The notes: a model not told the origin generated them from the letters alone. 64,000 bases of DNA from Lachnospiraceae bacterium (GCA_900752065.1 CAADTT010000012.1:1-64000); one strand, 5' to 3'; shown: positions 28,201 to 35,603, counted from the first letter of the stretch. Program-made: numbers and translations.

Positions 28201-28628
28201 TGCAGCAGATCATTCAGGGGCAGGAGACGATCCGCATCGGGCTTAGCCGCATGATAAAGAAAAATTCCGGCGGCGAGGGACAGAACCCGCTCTACGTGGC
28301 GCTTCTGGCAAGCTTTGCCCAGGCGTACCGGGTAGGGCGAAATCCCAGACTCCGGGTAAACCCGACGATCCGCCTGGTAGTGCTGGACGAGGCATTTTCC
28401 AAGATGGATGCGGAGAAGGTGGCGAGCTGTATCGCGCTGATCCGGGGATTGGGCTTCCAGGCGATCATCAGCGCCACGAACGATAAGATACAGAACTACA
28501 TTGAGAATGTGGATAAGACCTTCGTGTTTGCGAATCCGAATAAAAAACATATTTCGATCCAGGAGTTTGAGAAGAAGGACTTTGTGGAGATGAAGGAGGG
28601 GCTTGCGGAGGAGGAACACTTTGCGTAG
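25260..28628 (+). CDS. jetC: Wadjet system JetC-family SMC-like ATPase
   Basis: 1122 aa SMC/MukB/SbcC-like ATPase. Walker A is G36HSGSGKST44; long charged coiled-coil arms (about 250-450 and 620-800) flank a hinge region near 480-600. The ABC signature S1003GGEGQ and Walker B VVLD1043E1044 form the second half of the head. In complete Wadjet systems JetABC extrude loops on small circular DNA and JetD (TOPRIM nuclease) cuts it. No jetD-like ORF follows within this window: the next 480 bp hold a type I toxin cassette, then spmB on the other strand. So either defence is inactive, JetD is elsewhere, or the set works as a bare MksBEF-type condensin. Confidence 0.88.
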   Translation: MEKQKFQALSRICLNNWHYIDRRVLSFSEGINFFTGHSGSGKSTVIDAMQILLYANTDGRGFFNKAASDDSDRTLIEYLRGMVNIGEDNQFSYLRNRNFSTTIVMELKRTDTGECQSIGVVFDVESAANEISRLFFWHRGPLLESEYRTEGRAMTIDEIREYLMVHYAKEAYYFGPSNERFRKQLYNVYLGGLNEKRFPLLFKRAIPFRMNIKLEDFVKEYICTEQDIHIEDMQESVMQYGRMRKRIGDTCEEIEALRKIQEAYLQVAEKEKKRNTYLYLMNVCEMRKLRNQAAGIQAKIESWSREEQQQQDILQKMEEQIRELEEQIRDVVRKISASGYEELKSQMQALNEIMERLAVSKGSWQRTAAALKGWEEQDLTPNAVLWDIERFAKRSISEEQLLRLQKSLLELRTEVREQQKAVESEIREYTRQEKEIREELRQLRQGKKAYPKELEEARDYIRKGLKEQNGRYIPVEILADLLEIRDDTWRNAVEGYLGSNKLLLLVEPKFTRAAIELYQELDKKKYYRVAVLDTEKVMAASSKAQEGALAEEVLTDVPYARAYIDFILGNVIKCETIEELRECRIGITRECVQYHGFKLQYSNPELYTRRAYIGEVSMRRRIRQLEKMQEELQEKKKPCQELEASCRKILELEYLSRDAGEYLSWKKDMEDYPVKEIQKKCLEEKLSEMKEKNISLWKQQQEELEERCRQQKSKRDEVFRQIEKRKGDIAACKKEYLVRSGELAAKEKSFEWDAALEHKEQEFFGNRKNPNYESMQLSAMKNANEAERETEEAMSALREIRFAYLKKYPNRTFSAEEKTNKPYDELLSHLQYADLSVLYEKADEQAKEAVYLFKQDFIYKIRSAIKAAFVQRDELNRIISQMDFGKDRYRFVISRNKGPDGRYYDMFMDENLEVNPSQMGDFMENQLNLFTMSHEEKYGDLMKELISIFIPPDNATAEELEEAKRNMEKYADYRTYLSFDMQQIIQGQETIRIGLSRMIKKNSGGEGQNPLYVALLASFAQAYRVGRNPRLRVNPTIRLVVLDEAFSKMDAEKVASCIALIRGLGFQAIISATNDKIQNYIENVDKTFVFANPNKKHISIQEFEKKDFVEMKEGLAEEEHFA

Positions 28629-28679
28629 AAAAACAGCGATATATAATATGAGAAAATAAGAAAATAAATACAAATGCTA

Positions 28680-28708
28680 TTGAAATTTAGTGATGTATAT
28701 TATACAAT
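28680..28708 (+). promoter_or_regulatory. Promoter of the type I toxin mRNA
   Basis: TTGAAA (28680-28685), 17-bp spacer, TACAAT (28703-28708). Predicted start near 28715 gives a structured 5' UTR of about 175 nt. Confidence 0.65.
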
Positions 28709-28784
28709 GAACAAGAGACATTATTGAAAAACGGTAGGCGGTTAGTCCCGGGTTGCGGAATTATTTCGTATAACAGAGGGACTG

Positions 28785-28842
28785 GACCCTCTGATTACAT
28801 ACCTTAGTATGTGAGGAAGGGCGCCAGCGGCGCGCTTTCTGC
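28785..28842 (+). other. Structured 5' UTR of the toxin mRNA
   Basis: Several hairpins precede the small ORF: CAGAGGG/CCCTCTG around ACTGGA, CATAC/GTATG around CTTA, and a GC-rich GGGCGCC/GGCGC fold. Long structured leaders that hide the ribosome site until processing are usual in type I toxin mRNAs. Confidence 0.45.
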
Positions 28843-28889
28843 ATAGAAATCTCGGAAGACGGGAAATCTGGAAAAGGAGGGCGCTGCAA

Positions 28890-29000
28890 ATGACAGTGTA
28901 TGAGACGATGACTTTTATCGCTTTTATGATAACCGTCTTCTCTGCTGGAGTTGCAGTAGGGAAGCTGATAGCTGAACACAACAAAAATGACCGCCATTAG
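28890..29000 (+). CDS. Small hydrophobic protein, holin-like type I toxin candidate
   Basis: 36 aa: MTVYETMTFIAFMITVFSAG, then a short hydrophobic stretch and a charged tail ending NKNDRH. One transmembrane helix (about 7-28). The MTVYE start followed by a helix and a charged tail is typical of the putative holin-like / TxpA-BsrG-type toxins of Firmicutes. SD AAGGAGG (28874-28880) is 9 nt upstream. The terminator stem uses its last codons. A strong antisense promoter fires toward it from the spmB side, the classic layout of a type I toxin-antitoxin pair. Toxicity is inferred, not shown. Confidence 0.7.
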   Translation: MTVYETMTFIAFMITVFSAGVAVGKLIAEHNKNDRH

Positions 29001-29077
29001 TCAGTGAGGAAGATTAAGCGGTCATTTTGTTTTAATTAACTCAGGACTAACCGTCTATCGGTAGTGTCTCTTTTTAC
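28978..29077 (-). ncRNA. Predicted antisense antitoxin RNA (about 100 nt)
   Basis: A minus-strand promoter with perfect -35 TTGACA (29112-29107), 17-bp spacer and -10 TACTAT (29089-29084) would start RNA near 29077. It would end at the hairpin 29028-28984, followed on this strand by TTTTTGTTG. The RNA would be complementary to the 3' end of the toxin mRNA. No ORF is apparent in it. Coordinates are predictions. Confidence 0.6.
28984..29036. terminator. Bidirectional terminator between toxin and antisense RNA
   Basis: AAAATGACCGC (28984-28994) pairs perfectly with GCGGTCATTTT (29018-29028). A T-rich tract follows on the plus strand (TTTTGTTTT) and on the minus strand. Confidence 0.8.
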
Positions 29078-29083
29078 ATATTT

Positions 29084-29112
29084 ATAGTAGCAAAAACGAA
29101 TTAGAATGTCAA
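29084..29112 (-). promoter_or_regulatory. Antisense-RNA promoter overlapping the spmB stop codon
   Basis: TTGACA-17 bp-TACTAT on the minus strand. The -35 box contains the TGA stop of spmB (29111-29109). Confidence 0.7.
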
Positions 29113-29642
29113 ATATTTTTTATCCCTTTCGCCAGCAGCAGGCTAGCCACGATCCCCACCAGCGTCGCCAACAGCGCGCCTGCCAGTGTATAGCGCGTCT
29201 TTTTTACTTTCGCCGTCATAAAATACACAGACATAGTGTAGAAGATCGTCTCCGTACATCCCATCATGATCGATACCAGAGTGCCGAAAAAGGAATCCGG
29301 CCCGTATTTTTTGAAGATATCCAGAACCAGTCCGGTGGCGGCGCTGGAAGAGAACATCCGCACGATAGTAACAGGGACAAGCTCTGCGGGAAAGCCCGCA
29401 TACCGGAGAAAATGTCCCAGGACATCCGAGAGCATATCCAGAAACCCGGAGGCCCGCAGGATGCCGACGGCTACCATCAGCCCGATCAGCGTGGGCATGA
29501 TCCCAATGACCGTGTGAAAGCCGTCCACTGCACCTTTGATAAAGGTTTCATATATGTTCTGCTTTTTCAGCAGTCCATATCCAATCACGATAAACAGTAC
29601 AAAGGGTATGATGTAGGTAGAGAGAAAGATCAGAAAATTCAT
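29109..29642 (-). CDS. spmB: Spore maturation protein B (SpmB)
   Basis: 177 aa nucleoside-recognition membrane protein. MNFLIFLSTYIIPFVLFIVI opens with a membrane helix; KGAVDGFHTVIGIMPTLIGLMV, PVTIVRMFSSSAATGL and MMGCTETIFYT are SpmB hallmarks. It works with SpmA in spore-core dehydration. An open frame extends upstream to 29906, but length, homology and the SD TGGAG support ATG 29642. Normally it sits just downstream of spmA; here it is about 12 kb away and inverted. No stop or frameshift, unlike spmA. Confidence 0.93.
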   Translation of the reverse strand: MNFLIFLSTYIIPFVLFIVIGYGLLKKQNIYETFIKGAVDGFHTVIGIMPTLIGLMVAVGILRASGFLDMLSDVLGHFLRYAGFPAELVPVTIVRMFSSSAATGLVLDIFKKYGPDSFFGTLVSIMMGCTETIFYTMSVYFMTAKVKKTRYTLAGALLATLVGIVASLLLAKGIKNI

Positions 29643-29777
29643 ATAGGCACTCCAGTCTGTGGTTCTGTTTGCAGTGTATGAAAAAATGGAAGAGCTTATG
29701 ACAAAACAAAAAATACCTCGGGAAATATTTGTGGAAAATAGACAAAGAATATGGTGGATGAACAAAAAAAAATATGT

Positions 29778-29783
29778 TATTAT
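29778..29783 (+). promoter_or_regulatory. Candidate extended -10 promoter for the GH20 gene
   Basis: TGTTATTAT gives an extended -10 (TG, T, TATTAT); no good -35. The 218-bp spacer between the divergent spmB and GH20 genes otherwise shows only AT-rich sequence. Confidence 0.4.
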
Positions 29784-29860
29784 AAGGCTGTATACGGAAT
29801 AAACAGTGATGATTTCCGCAAAAGAGACAAAAGGAGAGGTTTCGAAAGGAGGAAATATGT

Positions 29861-32800
29861 ATGTTTCATAAGAAATTGAAACAAATGGGGGCATGGGCGC
29901 TGGCATTCAGCCTGATGCTGGGTTCTGTACAGCTTCCGGCGCTGGAGGCGAAGGCGGCAGACACGAACCTGGCGCTGACAGCCACAGCTACAGCGTCAAG
30001 TGTGGAGGCAGACTCCCTGCCTGCAACAAAAGCGAATGATGGAGATGATACCACTCGCTGGGCGAGTGCAGTAAACGGTGATGCACAGACATTGCAGCTT
30101 TCCTGGGAAAGTGTGCAGACAATGAAAAGCTTTGTTGTAAAATGGGAGAGACGTAATGCTACAGAGTATGCAATAGAGACTTTGAAGGACGATGGGACCT
30201 GGGAATCAGCAGCCAGCTTTAACCAAAAACCAACGAACACAGTGCAGGAGATTACATTAGATGCTCCGGTGCAGGCAAAAGGGGTTCGTCTGAACATTAA
30301 AGCTCATTCGCAGGATGGGGCTGAAGGAGAAGTAAGTTGGAATAATGTATCTGTTTTTGAGTTTGAAGTTTATGAAGGAGATATTCCGGATAATCGTACG
30401 GAGATGGAAAGACTGGTGGCTTCCATACAGGCACCCCAGATTTCTGCGGACGGAACTCATATTTCCATGCCGGATCTTCCGGAAGGTGCTACAGCGCGCT
30501 TCTGTGCAGATTATGAACAGGTGATCGGTGAGGATGGAACAATCTATACGCCGGTTGAGAGTAAGACGGTAAAAGGATTTTATGAAGTTGTTAAAGGAGA
30601 AGAAACAGCAAAGAGCAACGAATTTACAGTAAATGTTCCGGGACAGTATACAGATGGTGAAAATGCCAATGCAAAGCCTTCCGTAGTCCCTGAACTTCAG
30701 GAGTGGCATGGCACATCCGGACAATTTGTGGCATCTGCATCCAGCAGGATCATCGCAGGTGAAGGTCTGGAGGATACTGCAGCCAGCTTTGCAGCAGACT
30801 ATAAAGAGGTTACAGGGCTGGATATTCAGGTTGTAAAAGGCAGCAGCAGTGATGCGAAAGTCGGAGATTTCTGTTTAGAGCTGGTTGAGGATAACCAGGG
30901 GCTTGGCAAAGAGGGCTATGTTATGACGGTAGGAAATTCCGTTAAGATTGAGGCTTCAAATGCCGTGGGCGCTTACTGGGGCGTTGTCAGCGTATTACAG
31001 ATCCTGAAACAGACAAATGGCTCTATCCCGAAAGGTATTGCAAGAGATTATCCGAAGTATGAGGTTCGCGGTTTCAGTTTTGACGTGGGAAGAAAACCAA
31101 TCTCTCTGGATGCGGTAACCCAGGTTTCCAAGAATATGTCCTGGTATAAGATGAACAGCCTGCAACTGCATCTGAGTGATAACCTGATCTTCCATGAGGA
31201 TTACAGTTCACTGAAAGAAGCGCAGGAAAATTCTTACGCGGGCTTCCGCCTGGAGTCCTCACTGAAGCCGGAGGAGGACAGCATAGTAGACACCCTGCAC
31301 TCACAGGATATGTACTATACCAAGGATGAGATGCGAAGCCTTGTAAGGGAAAGCAGGGTTTGGGGAGTGAATATCGTACCGGAGTTCGATATGCCGGCTC
31401 ATGCGCTGCCGATCACCAGGGCATTCCCGAGTATACAGTCAACGACTGCGGGAGGTCATGGCTGGCTGATTGAGGAGCTGGACCTGACCCAGATCGACGC
31501 TGTCACTAAGCTGGCAGAGGACATCTGGAACGATTACTTTACCGATTATGACGGCAACGGTCCTGTCTTTGATGAGGAGACGACGGTCCATATCGGAACC
31601 GACGAGTTCCACGGAGGAAACCATGCGGGGACCCAGGTGGAAACTCAGCAGGGAAAAGAGCTGTTCCGTCAGTTCTCCGCAAATATGATTAATTTTATAC
31701 AGGGTACAGGAAGGACTGTCCGCATGTGGGGAAGCCTTACGAATAAGGCTGGTACGACACAGGTTCCTGCTGAGAAGGTACAGTTGAATGTCTGGAATAC
31801 AGGGTATGCGGATCCCGCAGCGATGTATGACCTTGGATATGACCTGATCAATACACTGGAAGGTCCGAACTATATTGTTCCGGCAGCCGGCTACTATAAT
31901 GATTATGTTAATGCCCAGAGTATTTACAGCAGTTGGCAGCCAAACGTGATCGGCAATAAGACATTGATGGCCGGCGATGATCAGATGCTTGGCGGATGCT
32001 ATGCGATTTGGCATGATAGTATCGACACCCGCGCAAACGGTATCTCAGAGTATGATTCCTTCGACCGCTTCTTCAAGGCAGTACCGGCATACGGCGCGAA
32101 ACTGTGGGGCGATGCAAAAGACAGGAATTACAAAGAGTTTACGGAAGCTACCGGAAATACAGGGACTGCACCGGGAACGACTCTGTACGGCGAAGTGGAT
32201 TCTGCGACAAAGACGATCCTGAACTATACTTTTGATGAAACGGTGGAAAAGGATTCCAGCGCAAACGCTTATAATGGGACAGAGAACAAGAATGTTTCTC
32301 TGGTAGCCGAAGGAAGCGGAAAGGCGCTGAAATTAAACGGTGGGGAAAGCTATGTGGAGACACCGGAAAAGATTAATAAGATCGGTGATGGTGCATCTCT
32401 TACGGTTAAAGTAAAAAGGGATGCGGATGCGGACGGTGAGCAGATACTCTGTGAGTCTAAGGATGAGTTCGGCGCATATGGAACCTACGCAATCAAGGCT
32501 GTTCAGAAAAATACAGGCAAGGTCGGTTTCTCAAGAGAGGGATATGATTATTCCTTTAATTATGAGCTTCCGAAAGGCGAATGGGTAGAATTGACCTTTA
32601 AGAGCGGAAATGGTACTGCTGAGTTATATGTAAATGGTGAACTGGTAGATAATAAGAAATATGATGAGAATGGAAATTTGGCGACCACGACCAATTCGAG
32701 AGGCCAGGCATTAACGATTTCCAAGAACAACAATCCGGATATCTATTTTGCAAATCATCCGGAAACAGAGCTGAGCGAGAAACTGACGAAGGAAGGAATC

Positions 32801-34456
32801 ACAAAGACAGCTACGATGCTGCTTCCGGTAGGACGTATTGGAAGTAAGACGAAGAGCTTTAAGGGTGAGATTGATTATTTGACGGTTACGGGAACAAAAG
32901 AATCATCCGTAAAGCTTGGGCTGATCCCACAGAGTGATCTGACGGCAGGTGCATGTTCCACACATCCGACGGAGGGTTCCATTGAAGCTATGCTGGACGG
33001 CGATACAAGCACCTACTGGCATACAGATTACAGCCAGAGCACTGAAAAGGATGACACGAAGAATCACGATCACTATATTACGCTGACCTTGAAGGATGCA
33101 AAGACTGTAAACAAGCTCACCTATCTGCCAAGACAAGATAATGCAAACGGACGTATCACAGAATACAAAATTGACATCGTTAAGCCAGATGGTACAACGG
33201 TAGAAAATTATGCGAGCGGTACATGGGCAAGTGATATGACAGAGAAGACAGCTTCCTTTGAGCCGATAGAGGCGAAGATTGTAAAGCTGGTCATCCTTGC
33301 TTCCGGCAGCGGAAATCATGGAACCGCAGCAGAGATGAATCTTTATGAGCCGATAGATTTTGGTGTTAAAGAGTTGCAGGCAGAAATTGATAAGTATGTA
33401 ACTTATGCAGAAAAAGAATACACTTCTATTAGCTGGAGCACATTTGCCCGTGCCCGCGAGGATGCGCTTATGGTTATAAACAGTGCAGACAGTACACAGG
33501 AGGACTATCTGTATGCATACGGAGAACTTCAGAAGGCAGTGGAAGCTCTGACAGAAAAGCCGGCAGTGAACCAACTGGCTGACACAGTCGCAGAAGTGAC
33601 GCAAGTGAAGAAAGAGGATTATGAAGCAGTTGGATATTCTGTATATCAGAAGGCAGTAGAAGAGGCAGAGAAGATTCTTGCAGATGAAAATGCGTCAGAG
33701 GAACAGGTCAAAGCGGCGATTTTGGCGGTAGAGAAGGCAAGGGCAGCGCTTGTTCCAAAGAAAAATGTAAATACAACAACTCTTACAACAGCGGTTCAGG
33801 CGGCTGAAAAGCTTCTGACAAATACATCTGGATATACAGCGGCTTCTGTAGCAGCTTTGAAAGAGGCGGTAAAGAAGGCAAACGAAGTTTTGAAAAATCC
33901 GAATGCGACGCAGGCAGATATTGATGCTGCTTTGAAGGTTCTGCAAAATACAAAGCTTGTAAAAGAGACAGGAAATAACAATAATCCAACTCCGGTTGAA
34001 CCGTCCGTTCCGGCAGCAGGCACAGTGGTAACTGTTAAGGATGTACAGTATAAAGTAACAAAGTCTGATGCAAATAACGGCACAGCAGCGGCTGTGAAGC
34101 TCATGAAGAAGACTGCAAAGAAGATTACGATCCAGTCAGAGGTGACGATTGATGGCGTAACCTTTAAGGTAACGGAAGTGAATGCGAAGGTGTTCCAGAA
34201 TGCGAAGAAGTTGGCTGCCGTTACGATCGGAGCGAATGTGAAGAAGATCGGCGCTAAGGCATTCTACAAGTGTGCAAAGCTGAAGAAGGTAACCTTTAAG
34301 GGTGTGAAAGCACCGTCTATCGGAAAGCAGGCCTTTAAGGGAACAGCGGCCAAATGTAAAGTGGCATCTCCTAAGAAGATGGTGAAGAAGCAGAAGAAGC
34401 TTCTGAAGACAAGGCTGAAAAAAGCCGGAATCAGCAAAAAAGCAGTGATTAAATAA
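29861..34456 (+). CDS. Secreted GH20 beta-N-acetylhexosaminidase
   Basis: 1531 aa. Signal peptide about 1-33, CBM32-like domain (about 35-185), GH20b N-terminal domain (about 270-395), then the GH20 barrel (about 397-760) with catalytic pair D581-E582 in HIGTDEFHG and substrate-binding EFDMPAHA. Then a LamG/concanavalin-like domain (about 785-1010), a CBM32 (about 1023-1165; TYWHT), three FIVAR-like repeats (about 1168-1368) and the basic LRR_5 tail (about 1387-1531). It would remove beta-GlcNAc/GalNAc from mucin glycans; lacto-N-biosidase activity is the main alternative within GH20. SD AAAGGAGG at 29845; an earlier ATG (29857) is out of frame. Confidence 0.95.
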   Translation: MFHKKLKQMGAWALAFSLMLGSVQLPALEAKAADTNLALTATATASSVEADSLPATKANDGDDTTRWASAVNGDAQTLQLSWESVQTMKSFVVKWERRNATEYAIETLKDDGTWESAASFNQKPTNTVQEITLDAPVQAKGVRLNIKAHSQDGAEGEVSWNNVSVFEFEVYEGDIPDNRTEMERLVASIQAPQISADGTHISMPDLPEGATARFCADYEQVIGEDGTIYTPVESKTVKGFYEVVKGEETAKSNEFTVNVPGQYTDGENANAKPSVVPELQEWHGTSGQFVASASSRIIAGEGLEDTAASFAADYKEVTGLDIQVVKGSSSDAKVGDFCLELVEDNQGLGKEGYVMTVGNSVKIEASNAVGAYWGVVSVLQILKQTNGSIPKGIARDYPKYEVRGFSFDVGRKPISLDAVTQVSKNMSWYKMNSLQLHLSDNLIFHEDYSSLKEAQENSYAGFRLESSLKPEEDSIVDTLHSQDMYYTKDEMRSLVRESRVWGVNIVPEFDMPAHALPITRAFPSIQSTTAGGHGWLIEELDLTQIDAVTKLAEDIWNDYFTDYDGNGPVFDEETTVHIGTDEFHGGNHAGTQVETQQGKELFRQFSANMINFIQGTGRTVRMWGSLTNKAGTTQVPAEKVQLNVWNTGYADPAAMYDLGYDLINTLEGPNYIVPAAGYYNDYVNAQSIYSSWQPNVIGNKTLMAGDDQMLGGCYAIWHDSIDTRANGISEYDSFDRFFKAVPAYGAKLWGDAKDRNYKEFTEATGNTGTAPGTTLYGEVDSATKTILNYTFDETVEKDSSANAYNGTENKNVSLVAEGSGKALKLNGGESYVETPEKINKIGDGASLTVKVKRDADADGEQILCESKDEFGAYGTYAIKAVQKNTGKVGFSREGYDYSFNYELPKGEWVELTFKSGNGTAELYVNGELVDNKKYDENGNLATTTNSRGQALTISKNNNPDIYFANHPETELSEKLTKEGITKTATMLLPVGRIGSKTKSFKGEIDYLTVTGTKESSVKLGLIPQSDLTAGACSTHPTEGSIEAMLDGDTSTYWHTDYSQSTEKDDTKNHDHYITLTLKDAKTVNKLTYLPRQDNANGRITEYKIDIVKPDGTTVENYASGTWASDMTEKTASFEPIEAKIVKLVILASGSGNHGTAAEMNLYEPIDFGVKELQAEIDKYVTYAEKEYTSISWSTFARAREDALMVINSADSTQEDYLYAYGELQKAVEALTEKPAVNQLADTVAEVTQVKKEDYEAVGYSVYQKAVEEAEKILADENASEEQVKAAILAVEKARAALVPKKNVNTTTLTTAVQAAEKLLTNTSGYTAASVAALKEAVKKANEVLKNPNATQADIDAALKVLQNTKLVKETGNNNNPTPVEPSVPAAGTVVTVKDVQYKVTKSDANNGTAAAVKLMKKTAKKITIQSEVTIDGVTFKVTEVNAKVFQNAKKLAAVTIGANVKKIGAKAFYKCAKLKKVTFKGVKAPSIGKQAFKGTAAKCKVASPKKMVKKQKKLLKTRLKKAGISKKAVIK

Positions 34457-34469
34457 GAAGGTTTTTTGG

Positions 34470-34494
34470 AAGGCCTGCCATTTGGCAGGCTTTC
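34470..34494 (+). terminator. Hairpin after the GH20 gene
   Basis: A 12-bp stem GGAAGGCCTGCC/GGCAGGCTTTCC with loop ATTT follows the stop by about 20 nt. There is no long T run after it, so termination may be partial. Confidence 0.5.
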
Positions 34495-34583
34495 CATATG
34501 TTCTTGATTCCGACGGGAAAACGTGTCGGACGATAGATTGCAGTCAATTGACGACTGCCATTTTTACAGAAAGAGGAAACAAA

Positions 34584-34868
34584 ATGATCGACAGAAAGAA
34601 ATATCAGTTAAACTATATCGAAAAAGAAACACAGAGTGGAAGCTTTCAGGGCATGCGTTTTTCATTTTTAAAAACAGAGGGGAGGCTGGGCGTGATGGTC
34701 TATCCGGAACCCTTCTGCCTGGAGATGACAGCAGAAGAGAAGAAGATATTCAGGGATTTTACATTTTCGAATGAAGGATTGGACGAAGCGATAGCGTGGC
34801 TGAATGAACTGTATGAAGAAAAGAGAGAGTATTGGACGGGTGCTTATGAAAAACGGATGCAGGTGTGA
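34584..34868 (+). CDS. Hypothetical protein
   Basis: 94 aa, soluble, mixed charge, rich in aromatic residues (MIDRKKYQLNYIEKETQSG start; WLNELYEEKREYW near the end). I do not recognise a family. ATG 34584 has the site AGAGGAA just upstream. An open frame to 34482 has no SD and is not used here. Its stop codon lies in the loop of its own terminator. No membrane segment or signal peptide. Confidence 0.65.
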   Translation: MIDRKKYQLNYIEKETQSGSFQGMRFSFLKTEGRLGVMVYPEPFCLEMTAEEKKIFRDFTFSNEGLDEAIAWLNELYEEKREYWTGAYEKRMQV

Positions 34869-34881
34869 GCCTGCATTTTTA
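34857..34881 (+). terminator. Intrinsic terminator of the 94-aa ORF
   Basis: ATGCAGG-TGTGAG-CCTGCAT followed by TTTTTAT; the loop contains the TGA stop. Confidence 0.85.
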
Positions 34882-34955
34882 TATGCCTGAGTATGCTATG
34901 CTGCCGAATTATTTTTGATCGGGAGAAGAGATTTGTATAATTAAGAAAAAAATAC

Positions 34956-34984
34956 TTGAAAATCAATAACATAATGTATATAAT
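34956..34984 (+). promoter_or_regulatory. Strong promoter in a gene-poor stretch
   Basis: -35 TTGAAA (34956-34961), 17-bp spacer, perfect -10 TATAAT (34979-34984). It fires into about 300 nt without a convincing gene. Confidence 0.65.
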
Positions 34985-34989
34985 AAATG

Positions 34990-35170
34990 ATAAGAGGAAA
35001 TGAAATTAATTTTAGTAACCATTAAATTATGTTCAAGCGATGTTCTTCGCAATATTTTCTAAGAGTTCAAGCAATCATTCATTGCACCTAACCCTGAATT
35101 CATACACAGTACCGTTTTTGCTCATTGATTATTTTCGTTTTCTCCTGACAGGAGGACGGGCGTATTTTTT
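34990..35170 (+). other. Promoter-driven stretch without a clear gene (ncRNA candidate)
   Basis: Between the promoter at 34956-34984 and a weak hairpin TTCTCCT-GAC-AGGAGGA followed a little later by TTTTTT (about 35163-35169) there is no protein I trust. It contains a 20-codon ORF (35000-35062, site AAGAGG too close to its ATG) and the small dyad GCAAT/ATTGC. It may be a small RNA or the leader of the next gene. The region 34882-35281 holds nothing else I can support. Confidence 0.3.
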
Positions 35171-35320
35171 AACCGCATATGCTACTGTCATCCTGGCGAT
35201 ACAGTCAGAGAAAACCGGACCGGATAAAATATATCACAGGCAAATAAGGAATTTCCGGAAAGGCGTAAGAAAGGATGTGGCATCAAGATCGATAATAGAA
35301 ACAAAAGCAAAAAACAGCGA

Positions 35321-35512
35321 TTGTGTAAGGAATTGCAGCATTATCAGAAGGCAGGCGTCAGGCTTCTTTTAAACGGGCGTCCCAGCAGTCCGGAGGAGAT
35401 TGCCAGAGTCTGTACCTTCAGAGAAGACAGATGCTATATGCGGGATTATATCAGTAACGATTCCGACAAATTATGGGGAATCGGATTTGACTTTGTAAAA
35501 GACATGAAATGA
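35321..35512 (+). CDS. Small conserved-looking protein with uncertain start
   Basis: 63 aa from TTG 35321: CKELQHYQKAGVRLLL then RPSSPEEIARVC and YMRDYI. The coding pattern looks real and the frame stays open upstream to a stop at 35225. No ATG, GTG or TTG occurs before 35321, yet an AAAGGA site at 35270-35275 is well placed for an ATC codon at 35282, and the codons from there (KIDNRNKSKKQR) look like a natural basic N-terminus. So the true product may be 76 aa from a rare AUC start, or the start codon has been lost. Function unknown. Confidence 0.55.
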   Translation: MCKELQHYQKAGVRLLLNGRPSSPEEIARVCTFREDRCYMRDYISNDSDKLWGIGFDFVKDMK

Positions 35513-35603
35513 ATGGTTTCCGGACAGGCGAATTCCCCCTTAACAGTCATCCAGAAACAGGAAGAAAAAAATGTCGAAATGGGTCATCTATCTGCATAAA
35601 GTA

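Larger units (their letters stand above)
28732..29060. repeat. Inverted repeats bracketing the toxin cassette
   Basis: Left arm CGGTAGGCGGTTAGTCC (28732-28748) and the complement of 29044-29060 (CGATAGACGGTTAGTCC) match at 15 of 17 positions, preceded in both by GAGACA and a short TA-rich stretch. Each arm lies just inside the predicted start of one of the two convergent RNAs, so both RNAs would share nearly the same 5' leader. Confidence 0.6.

Noticed and set aside
7448..34456. LPXTG-type sortase anchoring of the glycosidases
   Set aside because: None of the C-termini has an LPXTG-like motif with hydrophobic helix and basic end; all end in lysine-rich folded domains.
35040..35372. 110-codon frame in the gene-poor stretch
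   Set aside because: No ribosome site or familiar pattern; it overlaps the better small frame at 35321 in another register.
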